Below, one piece after another: positions 44,061 to 56,510 of a stretch of DNA of 64,000 nt. Each line of letters starts with the position of its first letter. Within the stretch, counting starts at the first letter, position 1. The stretch covers positions 1,919,001-1,983,000 of the forward strand of contig CALYLW010000039.1 in the NCBI GenBank assembly GCA_944989445.1. Direction: 5' to 3'. The notes below the pieces were generated by a model. It was not told the DNA's origin, searched no databases, and worked only from the letters and a program-made list of their open reading frames with translations. This DNA is from Ampullaceana balthica. Taxonomy: Eukaryota; Mollusca; Gastropoda; Lymnaeidae. Both the position numbers and the translations under genes were made by a program.

Positions 44061-46490
44061 AAACGTTCACATTTTACGTAATAAATTTTAAACTTTCATT
44101 TGAGAAATCATTTCTATGTCACACCAATGCATATACATTTTAATGTAAACTATAAACTGTTATTAAAAGAACCGATTAGAAACCATGCGGAAGTTACAAT
44201 ACGTTTTTTTATTAATTAGGATATTCCTTTACATGGCTCCGATCTACTACTTTTTGGCTTATATTTACAAATAATTTATAAATTAATATATATTCTTCAT
44301 TGTTACTAAACTTATAATTATTTATTAAAAGCGCATCTACTGCTTGCATGTGGTTCAAATGTTTGGCAAACATGCTGCCATGTCTGAGATAAGTCACGTG
44401 ACCCACAGAGTATCCGTTTACTCTCCAAACATCTTCGGCCAGTATATGACAATAAACTTCAAACATGGGTTGCACAGATACATGAGCAGATGTTTGAAAA
44501 TAAATCACGTGATAAGGTTCTTCATACAGGCAACAGTGTCGTAATCCCGTGCAGCCATTTCAACGGTACACCAGCCCCCCAGCCCTTCCGTCAGGTCGGT
44601 GGACGAGATAACATGACGCCCCTATCAATGGCGCCAGGTAGTTCTTCCACCCCCACAAGCAAGATTTTATATTTTATTTTTTTAAAAGTCGGCTTGCTGG
44701 GAAAGCTACGAAACAAACTGCAGTAGAAGAAAACTGGTTCTTGCCGTGAATCTTAGTTCTAGCGTAAATTTAATTTCGTGTGTTCATGTGTGACTTTGAC
44801 GGCTGATTTACATCGTTAATCTGTACAGATTGGTGGCAAACCAACTTTAAATCCAATTTTCTAATGAAACATCTTCTAAACGTCCTGCGTATTTCTGTCA
44901 AGTGACAATCTGTAACTGTAACAATACAATCTGTAACAATAAGTAATTTGTACATGTCCTATTGCTGGCATGTAACAATCTTTAACAATACGTATATAAA
45001 ACATTTACTACTACTGTCAACTGATTGTCTGCTAACGATACGTATATCCTGCAGGTACTGTACCCGCGCATAGCTCCAGTGACCTGTTATCTAATCAAGG
45101 GAAACCACCCCGAGTCAGCTCCCCATGTACATTAGAGTTAGTGGGCCTGGTGACTCAATGAGCAAGTTACCCAACCAATGAGACAAAAGGAAGCTGTTGA
45201 TACGTGCACTGATAGCAGAGGTTTGTTGGGTGCACGAGAACAAACTATATGCAACTGGAGCTATACATTCTGTCAAAGTTTGGGAACGCTCAAAACACGA
45301 GCACTCGGTCGAGGGCGGGAGAAGGGGGGGGGCGAGTGTCCAAACAAACGGACAGACTAACAGACTGTGTGAACTCATGAAGAAACGCACGTTCCCGCAT
45401 CCCTCTTATGTGTCACCACCCCCCCCACCCTCCCAACGTATTCTCTCACGTTGCTACTTCTTTCATGTCCTTACGTCATGCCACCAACCCATCCTTCCCT
45501 CCCCCCCCCACCACCACAAAAATAAAAAAAAATCCCCTAGGCTCCGTTTCTGACACGGAACATGTCATGACGCCTTGTCAAGTTTTCTTGTGTCTCGTTA
45601 CCTTACTGAGGAAAGTAGGTGCGCTTCTTAAAGAAAGTTTACACTGTAGAAACAACGGTGCGTTGCTGAGATATGTTTCTTGTGGGTGGATGCGTACCAA
45701 AAATACGGGGTTTTCAAAATTTGGAGAAACAATTTCGATCTTTTAAATAGACCTTTTGAAGATTAAAAAAAAATTAATTTCACCAATGAACTACTCTCAT
45801 ATTAAAATATTTGACCTAATTAAAATGTAGATTACTTTTTGGCGTTAAAGTTAAAGAAATTATTTTTAAGAATTTTTATATTTATATGTTCAGAAACCCT
45901 CAACTATATTTATTCGTCATATATATGTATACGTTAGTCTGAGTTTGTATGACGTTGTATGACTTTGTTGCTTGACTTAGCGTGACTTGGATAGCTAGAG
46001 ATGCCTAAAGTCAAAGTCGAGCACAAGGGGTTGAGTTCGAATCTTTGACAACCAGCCTCGAGTTAAAATCGACGGCCACTTGCTGGAAAAGACTGCAGTC
46101 GACTTGGCCTCGTTTTGGTGGTTACCGTATCTGGATTGACCTAAATCTTGCATTAACTTAACTCAAAGAGCTGGCACATCTTAACAACCCAAGCACCCCT
46201 CTCTATGTTTTGGGCTCCAACACCCCCCCCCCTTTTTACACTCATCACCTCTTTTCTCCTTCTTTCCATCTGCTAATTATTGTAGGGCAACAGAAGTAGA
46301 CCAGCGACGGGCAGCAACTCTCCCAGTCAATTTGTTCCCATCTCTGCACGGAACTGCACGTGCGGAAGTTGCGCGTTGGCGTGAGAACATCAAGTGGGCT
46401 ATCTTTCATCTTGGTGTAGATTGCTTGTAGATCTATTGCGGTCCCCGTGTTTACTAACACTATAAATAAGCGGGGGCGATGTGTTTATTT
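44061..46490. other. Long segment without arrays; weak exon-like and tRNA-like signals
   Basis: 44212-44508 (minus) is a 98-codon frame with varied composition (FEVYCHILAEDVWRVNGYSV) but no recognised family. 44530-44637 (plus) is a 108-bp interval between an acceptor (CATACAG) and a donor (CAG|GTAGTT), open and phase 1 at both ends (NSVVIPCSHFNG...). 45975-46055 contains GATAGCTAGAGATGCC and GAGTTCGAATCTTTG, which are loosely A-box and B-box like, possibly a worn tRNA-SINE. None is strong enough to call as a gene. Confidence 0.25.
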
Positions 46491-48606
46491 TCCTAATTGT
46501 GGATGATGATGGTGCGTATATCTAATTGTGGATGATGATGGTGCGTATATCCAATTGTGGATGATGATGGTGCGTATATCCAATTGTGGATGATGATGGT
46601 GCGTATATCCAATTGTGGATGATGATGCGTATATCCAATTGTGGATGATGATGGTGCGTATATCCAATTGTGGATGATGATGGTGCGTATATCCAATTGT
46701 GGATGATGATGGTGCGTATATCCAATTGTGGATGATGATGGTGCGTATATCTAAGTGTGGATGATGGTGCGTATATCTAATTGTGGATGATGATGGTGCG
46801 TATATCTAATTGTGGATGATGATGGTGCGTATATCTAATTGTGGATGATGATGATGGTGCGTATATCCAATTGTGGATGATGATGATGGTGCGTATATCC
46901 AATTGTGGATGATGATGGTGCGTATATCCAATTGTGGATGATGATGGTGCGTATATCCAATTGTGGATGATGATGGTGCGTATATCTAATTGTGGATGAT
47001 GATGATGGTGCGTATATCCAATTGTGGATGATGATGGTGCGTATATCCAATTGTGGATGATGATGATGGTGCGTATATCTAATTGTGGATGATGATGATG
47101 ATGGTGCGTATATCCAATTGTGGATGATGATGATGATGATGGTGCGTATATCCAATTGTGGATGATGATGGTGCGTATATCCAATTGTGGATGATGATGG
47201 TGCGTATATCCAATTGTGGATGATGATGGTGCGTATATCTAATTGTGGATGATGATGATGGTGCGTATATCCAATTGTGGATGATGATGATGGTGCGTAT
47301 ATCCAATTGTGGATGATGATGGTGCGTATATCTAATTGTGGATGATGATGGTGCGTATATCCAATTGTGGATGATGATGGTGCGTATATCCAATTGTGGA
47401 TGATGATGGTGCGTATATCCAATTGTGGATGATGGTGCGTATATCTAATTGTGGATGATGATGGTGCGTATATCCAATTGTGGATGATGTGCGTATATCT
47501 AATTGTGGATGATGTGCGTATATCTAATTGTGGATGATGTGCGTATATCTAATTGTGGATGATGATGGTGCGTATATCTAATTGTGGATGATGTGCGTAT
47601 ATCCAATTGTGGATGATGATGGTGCGTATATCCAATTGTGGATGATGTGCGTATATCCAATTGTGGATGATGATGGTGCGTATATCCAATTGTGGATGAT
47701 GTGCGTATATCCAATTGTGGATGATGTGCGTATATCCAATTGTGGATGATGTGCGTATATCCAATTGTGGATGATGTGCGTATATCCAATTGTGGATGAT
47801 GTGCGTATATCCAATTGTGGATGTGCATATATCTAATTGTGGATGATGATGGTGCGTATATCTAATTGTGGATGATGTGCGTATATCTAATTGTGGATGA
47901 TGTGCGTATATCCAATTGTGGATGATGATGGTGCGTATATCCAATTGTGGATGATGTGCGTATATCCAATTGTGGATGATGATGGTGCGTATATCCAATT
48001 GTGGATGATGTGCGTATATCCAATTGTGGATGATGTGCGTATATCCAATTGTGGATGATGTGCGTATATCCAATTGTGGATGATGTGCGTATATCCAATT
48101 GTGGATGATGTGCGTATATCCAATTGTGGATGATGTGCGTATATCCAATTGTGGATGATGTGCGTATATCCAACTGTGGATGATGTGCGTATATCCAATT
48201 GTGGATGATGTGCGTATATCCAATTGTGGATGATGATGTGCGTATATCCAATTGTGGATGATGTGCGTATATCCAATTGTGGATGATGTGCGTATATCCA
48301 ATTGTGGATGATGTGCGTATATCCAATTGTGGATGATGTGCGTATATCCAATTGTGGATGATGTGAGTATATCCAATTGTGGATGATGTGCGTATATCCA
48401 ATTGTGGATGATGTGCGTATATCCAATTGTGGATGATGTGCGTATATCCAATTGTGGATGATGTGCGTATATCCAATTGTGGATGATGTGCGTATATCCA
48501 ATTGTGGATGATGTGCGTATATCCAATTGTGAATGATGTGCGTATATCCAATTGTGGATGATGTGCGTATATCCAATTGTGGATGATGTGCGTATATCCA
48601 ATTGTC
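46491..48606. repeat. 2.1-kb minisatellite, 25-32 bp units with a variable GAT run, about 78 copies
   Basis: Units share GTGCGTATATCCAATTGTGG and differ in the number of following GAT triplets. The left half is dominated by 29- and 32-bp units, the right half (from about 47480, fully after 48000) by 25-bp units. Open frames across it are artefacts. Confidence 0.98.
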
Positions 48607-49194
48607 TTCAATCAAATGTCTGGATGATGATGCGTGTGTATCGGTTTATCTCTACAAATCCCTCTTGTCCATACTGAGTTTGGAATATTTTTTGAGTTTT
48701 ACAATCATTTTACTGCTACGAAATGGGAACAAGAAATGTAGTATATAATCATAAAAGCTACGTAGGAACGGGCGGGCAAGTCAAGACAACTGTATAGCGT
48801 GTCAAGGGGAGGCAACATTATATCTAAGAAAAGTGTTTCTTTCTTTTTTAATGTAGGGGCAGAGGTGTGTGGCCATGTAGTATTGTGAGGGGGGGGGGTG
48901 AATGTGTTTGTAGAATTATAATGGTGAATGTGTGTGTAGGATTGTTACAATAAATATAAACCACGCGGGTTTGCCTCTCATCAACACGGGCCCCTTGATG
49001 GCTGAAGTGTGTATTTAACCTGCATCCGATGAGATCCCCTGAAGTCCTACTTAAAAGGGAGTGTGTGTGTGTGGGGGGGGGGTTATTATCTATATATAAA
49101 AAAGACAAAAAATAAAATAATGAATAGTGCTTGATCATGGGGGACAACTCTGGGTGAGGCCAGTGGCGTTTTACATCTTGTCTCATGAGCTGCC
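48607..49194. other. Unique segment
   Basis: Poly-G/GT patches at 48885-48950 and 49060-49085; a CCAGTGGCGTTTTAC at 49160 resembles a MITE end. No gene seen. Confidence 0.4.
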
Positions 49195-49395
49195 CAGACC
49201 ACCATCCACTAGACAGACAGACCACCGTCCACTAGTCAGACAGACCACCGTCCACTAGTCAGACAGACCACCGTCCACTAGTCAGACAGACCACCGTCCA
49301 CTAGTCAGACAGACCACCGTCCACTAGTCAGACAGACCACCGTCCACTAGTCAGACATACCCCCTCCACTAGTCAGACGACCACAGTCCACTAGT
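49195..49395. repeat. 23-bp minisatellite, about 8 copies
   Basis: Units contain GTCCACTAGTCAGACAGACC. Confidence 0.95.
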
Positions 49396-49736
49396 CCCTG
49401 GCGGTTAGTCGGATTGACAAATAGTTTGATGAAGCCTTCAAAATTGCTTTTGTTCTCTCCCTTTCCTATGATATTGTTTCCTTCAAGTAGGATATCAACT
49501 GTTTTATTTATGCGAACTTAAAATTATGATGAAACATTTTCTTGATACCATTTATCTGGTGCTGAATATAAATATTTTCCAAGAGCCCGCGAGCCATCCC
49601 GTGGGGTTGGGGCGAGGCACCCCATGGCGTGAGACTTCCCTTCCCCCACCCTAACCCCACTTGACGCCTGAGGATGCGTATCTCGTTTATAAATAGGGTC
49701 AACTCTTCGGTATTAAATGTGCATGAGAGATAGTTC
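49396..49736. other. Unique segment left of the autonomous-type hAT element
   Basis: No recognised feature. Confidence 0.4.
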
Positions 49737-49744
49737 ATTTAGAC

Positions 49745-52165
49745 CAGTGGTTCCCAAAGTGGTCCCTACGGACCCCCAGGGGTCCGCGGAACCGTTCAGG
49801 GGGTCCGTGGAAAATTAAAATTGATTTGGGGGTCCCTGAACAACGTCAGGGGGTCCGCGGAAGGCTTAGATTAAAAATAATAAAATTACGTTTTGTTTTT
49901 AATCTTTACGGAAATAAAAATAAATAACAATGAATACTGCTGTAGCGGTTGTTAGGTCCTGAGTTAAATAAATTGGTTTCACCTAGAAACAAAAGTATGA
50001 CTACAATATTTCCACAGCTGTAACCAATCAAGCTGATTGTTTAATTGAATGGTATGTCAAGTTTGATGCGTGAGAAGGGCGGAGACCCTATATGTAGGTC
50101 ATACAAATACCATCTTTTGACGGAAATGATGGTGATTGCAGGGTTGGAAAAATAATTTTGACTTGTCTGTAAGTGATATTTATCTTAAATGACTTACTGA
50201 CAGCTTTCCATTGATACTACATTTGATATGATTGGAGGATTAAAAATACATGTATCGAGTCAGCAAAAAGACTTTTTATAATTCAAAATTCGACCAAACA
50301 CCTTTTTAGAGTTAGCAAAATAATACTTTAAAATATTTTCTAATATATTATGATAATATTTTTAAATTTATTAACATTAAAAACATTGCTTTAGATACCT
50401 AAAATATTGAAACAGACGTCTCCACCGCACATATTTGAAAACACCATCACTTCAACAACTCATAGGGACAACATCTAAGTGAGATGACGATGGACTGCGT
50501 GCGTCTTATAGTATTTCTTTATGGATTGCAAAGTCTGGAAAGCCCCACACGAATAGTGAAGAACATATTTTACCAGCTGTAAGTGAGGTGATAAGCACTG
50601 TGTTGCACAAACCAGGTTTCTACATCACAAAAAGAAATCCACTGAGCAATAATTCAGTCCAAAGAAAGATTAACGAAATGGCTCAGTGTTTATAAAATTA
50701 TTTATGTGATTACTTAAAAACATCTGAATTTTCCCTACAGCTAGACGAGTCCACTTTACCAGGAAACGAGGCTTTACTTTTTGCTTATGTAAAATTTGTA
50801 AAAGAAAAACAATTTTGCCAAAAACTGTTGTTAGTTAAATGTTTGGAAACAGATACGAAAGGTGAAACGCTATTTACTGAATTTAAAATATTTCTCGATG
50901 AACAAAAACCTATACTTTTCACTAATATCATTTCTGACGGTCCTCCGGCAATGGTAGGAAGATACCGAGGCTTTCTGGCATACCTAAAACAGGCTGTACC
51001 ACATGTATGTTCAGTGCATTGTGTCATTCATCGACATCATTTAGTTGCAAAACATCTTAGTGAACGTTTGCATGGATCACTAGATTATGTCATTAGAGCA
51101 GTTAATAAAATCAAAAGGAATGCCTTCAGTGAGAGATTATTTGCTAACCTTTGTTTGGAAAATGATGAAGACTATAACCGTTTACTACTTCACACAGAAG
51201 TACGTTGGTTATCTAAAAGTGCATATTTAAATCGATTTTATGCTCTCTTTGATTCAGTGCTGGAATTCGTTGAAGGCAAAGACAATGATTTAAGACACAA
51301 TTTAATTAACTCAAAAAATTATATAGCCTCCATGACAGATTTGTTTGCCAAATTTAACGAAACTGATTTGAAACTACAAGGTGACCAATTAAATTTAATC
51401 AAAACTAAAAGTGTAATATCTGCGCTAATTGCAAAACTTTTTCTGTGTAAACAAAACTTGGGGAGAGGAGAATGTTCTCAGTTTCAAAATCTTTGGAAAT
51501 TGCAAAATAGAGATGAAGACTTATTTACCTACTGTCAACACTTAACGGCTCTTCATGCAGACCTGAACCAATGATTTGAAGACATTCTTCACTTGGCTAT
51601 TCCCGACTGGGTGTTGAACCCTTTTGCTCGGGGACAAACTCAGATCCCAGACATAGATGACTCCATACTAATACAGGAGCAACTTAATGAATTATCCACA
51701 AATGAGGAACTTAAACCAATGTTTGAACAAGAATACCACAAATTCTGGTTACAAAAAGAGATCCCAGTTTTAAATCCTGCATTATGGGTTATTGTACAGA
51801 AGTTGTTGACTGCTTTCCAGTCTTCCTATTTGTTAGAACTTGGATTCAGTGCCGCTATGAACCTCATCACAAACAAAAGAAACTGGCTAGAAATAAGTGC
51901 TCGTGGGCATTTGCGGTTGCTACTCACAAACATTGGGCCGGAAATAAATAGACTCATAAAATCTCATCAATTTCATCCAAGTCATTAACTTTTAAACAAT
52001 TTTAAACAAAAGTTATATTTAAATTAATTATTCTTCAACCTAATGTTTGTTTTTAGTTAGCAAATTTGTATACTATGTATTTATGTAGCGTTTTCACTTG
52101 GGGGTCCGTTGGCAAATTTTGACTGTAAAAAGGGTCCACGGGTAAAAAAAGTTTGGGAACCACTG
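49745..52165 (+). mobile_element. Full-length hAT element, 2421 bp, with 8-bp TSD
   Basis: It starts CAGTGGTTCCCAAA and ends with the perfect inverted TTTGGGAACCACTG; subterminal GGGGGTCC motifs occur at both ends. It is flanked by ATTTAGAC at 49737-49744 and 52166-52173. It contains one transposase gene in the plus orientation, now broken. The intact duplication implies fairly recent insertion, although the gene has decayed. Confidence 0.97.
50420..51988 (+). pseudogene. hAT transposase (ZBED5/SCAND3/Buster-like), three nonsense codons
   Basis: One continuous reading frame interrupted by TGA (50480-50482), TAA (50693-50695) and TGA (51572-51574), with no frameshift between them. Features in order: RASYSISLWIAKSGKPHT; the first catalytic Asp in SLQLDEST (50744-50746); the second in SDGPPAMVG (50936-50938); the Cys-x2-His block CSVHCVIHRHHLVAK; HTEVRWLSKSAYLNRF; IPDWVLNPF; and the C-terminal hATC dimerisation region LGFSAAMNLITNKRNW...LRLLLTNI. 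This order is typical of the hAT clade that gave rise to ZBED5 and SCAND3/FAM200 in vertebrates. The N-terminal BED finger is not clear. Both TGA codons could come from CGA by CpG decay. No active protein is expected. Confidence 0.93.
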
Positions 52166-52232
52166 ATTTAGACAGTCAAAATAGAGCGCTGAGAACTGTT
52201 ACGTTTTCCTGTGTAAGTCAAGTTTTGCTAGG

Positions 52233-52350
52233 GGCCGTCCATAAAGTACGTCACGCTATTTTTGACCATTTTAACTCCCCCTCCCCCTGTCACAAATCTC
52301 GGACACCCCCACCCCCCACCCCCGCCTAAAGTACGTCACACTTTCCAACA
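52233..52350. mobile_element. Transposon end fragment
   Basis: GGGGCCGTCCATAAAGTACG followed by TCACGC, with AAAGTACGTCACACTTT about 90 bases on, is a repeat terminus common across invertebrates. Class and boundaries are uncertain. Confidence 0.5.
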
Positions 52351-52573
52351 AGAATGTTGTTTTTTATTAAGAAAATAATTAAAATTTAATATAAAACATC
52401 GAATTTAGGAATTTACAGCTATGGTGTAATATAGAATTTTAACTTTTTAACAAGATTTTTAACATTGTTCCAATAATAAAAACAAATTATGAATATTCCT
52501 AATACAATTACATCAGAGCTTTAGGGATTGGGGGGAGGGGGTATTTTTATAATTTGATGTGGTTGTTGTTATT

Positions 52574-54290
52574 TCACACACATACAACTTAATACAGACA
52601 CACACATACAACTTAATACAGACACACACATACAACTTAATACAGACACACACATACAACTTAATACAGACACACACATACAACTTAATACAGACACACA
52701 CATACAACTTAATACAGGCACACACATACAACTTAATACAGACACACATACAACTTAATACAGGCACACACATACAACTTAATACAGACACACATACAAC
52801 TTAATACAGACACACACATACAACTTAATACAGGCACACACATACAACTTAATACAGACACACGCATACAACTTAATACAGACACACACATACAACTTAA
52901 TACAGACACACACATACAACTTAATACAGACACACACATACAACTTAACACAGGCACACACATACAACTTAACACAGGCACACGAATATAACTTAATACA
53001 GGCACACACATACAACTTAATACAGACACACACATACAACTTAATACAGACACACACATACAACTTAATACAGACACACACATACAACTTAATACAGACA
53101 CACACATACAACTTAAAACAGACACACACATACAACTTAATACAGACACACACATACAACTTAATACAGACACACACATACAACTTAAAACAGACACACA
53201 CATACAACTTAATACAGACACACACATACAACTTAATACAGGCACACACATACAACTTAATACAGGCACACACATACAACTTAATACAGACACACACATA
53301 CAACTTAATACAGACACAGACATACAACTTAATACAGACACACACATACAACTTAATACAGACACACACATACAACTTAACACAGACACACACATACAAC
53401 TTAACACAGACACACACATACAACTTAACACAGACACACACATACAACTTAATACAGACACACACATACAACTTAATACAGGCACACGAATATAACTTAA
53501 TACAGGCACACACATACAACTTAATACAGACACACACATACAACTTAATACAGACACACACATACAACTTAATACACACACACATACAACTTAATACAGA
53601 CACACACATACAACTTAATACAGACACACACATACAACTTAACACAGACAAACACATACAACTTAATACAGACACACACATACAACTTAATACAGACACA
53701 CACATACAACTTAATACAGGCACACGAATATAACTTAATACAGGCACACACATACAACTTAATACAGACACACACATACAACTTAATACAGACACACACA
53801 TACAACTTAATACAGACACACACATACAACTTAATACAGACACACACATACAACTTAATACAGACACACACATACAACTTAATACAGACACACACATACA
53901 ACTTAATACAGACACACACATACAACTTAATACAGACACACACATACAACTTAATACAGACACACACATACAACTTAATACAGGCACACACATACAACTT
54001 AATACAGACACACACATACAACTTAATACAGACACACACATACAACTTAATACAGACACACACATACAACTTAATACAGACACACACATACAACTTAATA
54101 CAGACACACACATACAACTTAATACAGACACACACATACAACGTAATACAGACACACACATACAACTTAACACAGACACGCACATACAACTTAATACAGA
54201 CACACGCATACAACTTAATACAGGCACACGAATATAACTTAATACAGGCACACGAATATAACTTAATACAGACACATATAGAACTTAATG
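52574..54290. repeat. 24-bp minisatellite, about 72 copies, with 504-bp higher-order units
   Basis: Units contain CACACATACAACTTAATACA followed by GACA or GGCA. A marker variant CACGAATATAACTTAATACA occurs at 52981, 53485, 53723, 54227 and 54251; the 504-bp spacings equal 21 units. The 498-codon frame over the array is an artefact. Confidence 0.98.
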
Positions 54291-54894
54291 CAGACACACA
54301 ATTACCATTGCATGCAGACACACAATTACCATTGCATGCAGACACCGACACATTGAGAGTATCATAGACCTTTCCAGCAAGTCAGCAAATTTTATCCCGG
54401 TGCCAAGTAGAATTAACGACGCGTTGCCGCCCAGCCCCTCGCTCCCCCCTCGCCCGTACGCTGTGTGCAGCTCGTACCCACGCCATCAATGAAACCCTCG
54501 AGTCTAGCGGTTCTCAACACTCGCGGGAAGGCTTACGGTTATCATGAATGAAATGCTAGACTCTAACGGTTCTCAACACTCGCGGGAAGGCTTACGGTTA
54601 TCATGAATGAAATGCTAGACTCTAGCGGTTCTCAAGATTAACTGGCAGACTCACGCCGATCGCGAATGTAAATTTCGAGGCCAGGGGTCCTCAAACACAA
54701 GAGCCCCAGCTCTGGCACACAAATAATGAAGAGCTTAATTAAACACCACGGTCCACCCAGGTGCCCTAATTCTCATTCAACCTTATAATTTGTATTATGT
54801 ATAGAGAGAGCAGCGAACTGAAGGCGCATGATGGTGAGTTTAACAGAAGCAGAAAGGGGAAAGTACCTCAAGGTGTTCAATTTCCCGTAGTGGA
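54291..54894. repeat. 59-bp repeat x 2.5 and a hAT end fragment
   Basis: 54497-54640 holds copies of TCTAGCGGTTCTCAACACTC...AATGAAATGCTAGA. At 54679-54700, CAGGGGTCCTCAAAC resembles a hAT 5' end without a partner. Confidence 0.75.
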
Positions 54895-55215
54895 CAGTAC
54901 CACGCAATGGACAGAAACATGAAATGAACTGAACCACAAGGTGGAAAATACCACGCAGTGGACAGTACCATGAAGTGGACAGTACCATGAAGTGGACAGT
55001 ACCATGAAGTGGACAGTACCAAGAAGTGGAAAGTACCAAGAAGTGGAAAGTACCATGAAGTGGACAGTACCATGAAGTGGACAGTACCAAGAAGTGGAAA
55101 GTACCAAGAAGTGGAAAGTACCATGAAGTGGACAGTACCATGAAGTGGACAGTACCATGAAGTGGACAGTACCAAGAAGTGGACAGTACCATGAAATGGA
55201 CAGTACCACAGGGTG
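54895..55215. repeat. 17-bp minisatellite, about 19 copies
   Basis: Units such as TACCATGAAGTGGACAG with AAG/ATG and GGAAAG/GGACAG variants. Confidence 0.95.
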
Positions 55216-56510
55216 GACAGCTCGCCAAGTTTCCGGAAGTTGCCCACAACATTCCGCTATCTTGAGGGGGCGGTGTGCCATTTTTGTTCATCGATAAACT
55301 TTGTTCTTCTTTCTTTGTACCGCGTGTTGTTGTCTTTTCTATTTTTCCACAGCAGCACTACGGAAGTGGGTGTTTAATGGAGGTGGCCTGACCCGGAAGT
55401 CAAAACAAAAGCATTGACAAGATGTTGCCTCATTGTTCGTGCCTTTCAGATGGGAGGCTACTCACACGGACGAACGCGTACACCAACTAAATGAAGGGGG
55501 GGGGTGAGTCCCAGCCGAGTCAAACTGTGACAAGTGAGCGTGCGAGGCGCGTGGGCGTATCGGGTGGTAGAGGCGAGGGGGAAGGGGGAGGCGGGGGGCA
55601 GCACGCTCTACCTGATCGTCAGGTCATTGTGAGACAGCGAATCATATATTTTTTTAAATATTTTTTTTCTTCTTTTTGTGGCTTGCCTTACACCCCCTAC
55701 AATGAAGCCTTGGCACACAAAGATGCCGAGATACCCCATCGGTGTCTACGCCGCTGGATGCGGGGGAGGCAAGCCTCGTTGTGGAAAGATCGAGGTGACC
55801 TTGTTTCCAGCCAGGTTGGAATTAAAGAGAAGAAAAAGATCATGGATGGTTTTAAATATTTTTTTAATCAACGGAAATCTTTTGAATACACGTAACAATG
55901 TCATGGAAATGTGTGATGGTGGTGGTGATTTCAGGGAGATGCTGGGGGTGATGGTTGCTGGTAATGATGGTTGCTGAAGATGGTCCGGTGCTGAATGCTG
56001 GGGATGATGGTGAGGAGGGTTGTGAGTGTTGATAGTTAGATAGTGCGGGTGAGCTAGTGTGAGAGCCCTTGCGGTCAGGCTGATGGGAAAGTTATGTGGA
56101 TAGTCTATGAATGATGGTGGTGCTGGTTATGGTGCTGTGGGGATGATGGTGGTGCTGGCGGTGGTTCTGGCGATCATGGTGCAGATTTATATGTACTAAG
56201 TTTGGTCTTGGTTTATCCATTAGTCCGGTAGCCAATGATTAAATTATACTAATTAAACTAATATAAGAGAAAGTGATATTACTGTATATTAATTTAATTA
56301 AGTTGTGCTCTATTTTGGTAAATAATGTGAAAGGTATCAGTCAGCACAACTAAAGCCTTCTATTCATGTGGGAGTTTTGAAACTTTGTGATAATTGACTG
56401 AGGAATTAGGCTGTCATTAGTATAGAAAACAGACAGGAATGAACATAACATATTCAATTCGCAATACAAAATAATGAAGCGTTTTCAGATTTACTTTATT
56501 TAGTACTAGC
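55216..56510. other. Unique segment
   Basis: G-rich and CpG-containing at 55490-55620; TGGTGGTGATGATGG-type simple sequence at 55900-56170. Frames at 55491-55977 have no recognised similarity. Confidence 0.4.

Noticed and set aside
46485..48615. Ile/His-rich repeat frames up to 350 codons
   Set aside because: Frames shift with unit-length changes in the array, so there is no conserved protein repeat.
52733..54351. Cysteine-rich frames up to 498 codons (CMCVSVLS-type repeats)
   Set aside because: Produced by the 24-bp array; unit count and higher-order structure follow DNA block duplication, and no start context, splice sites or flanking domains exist.
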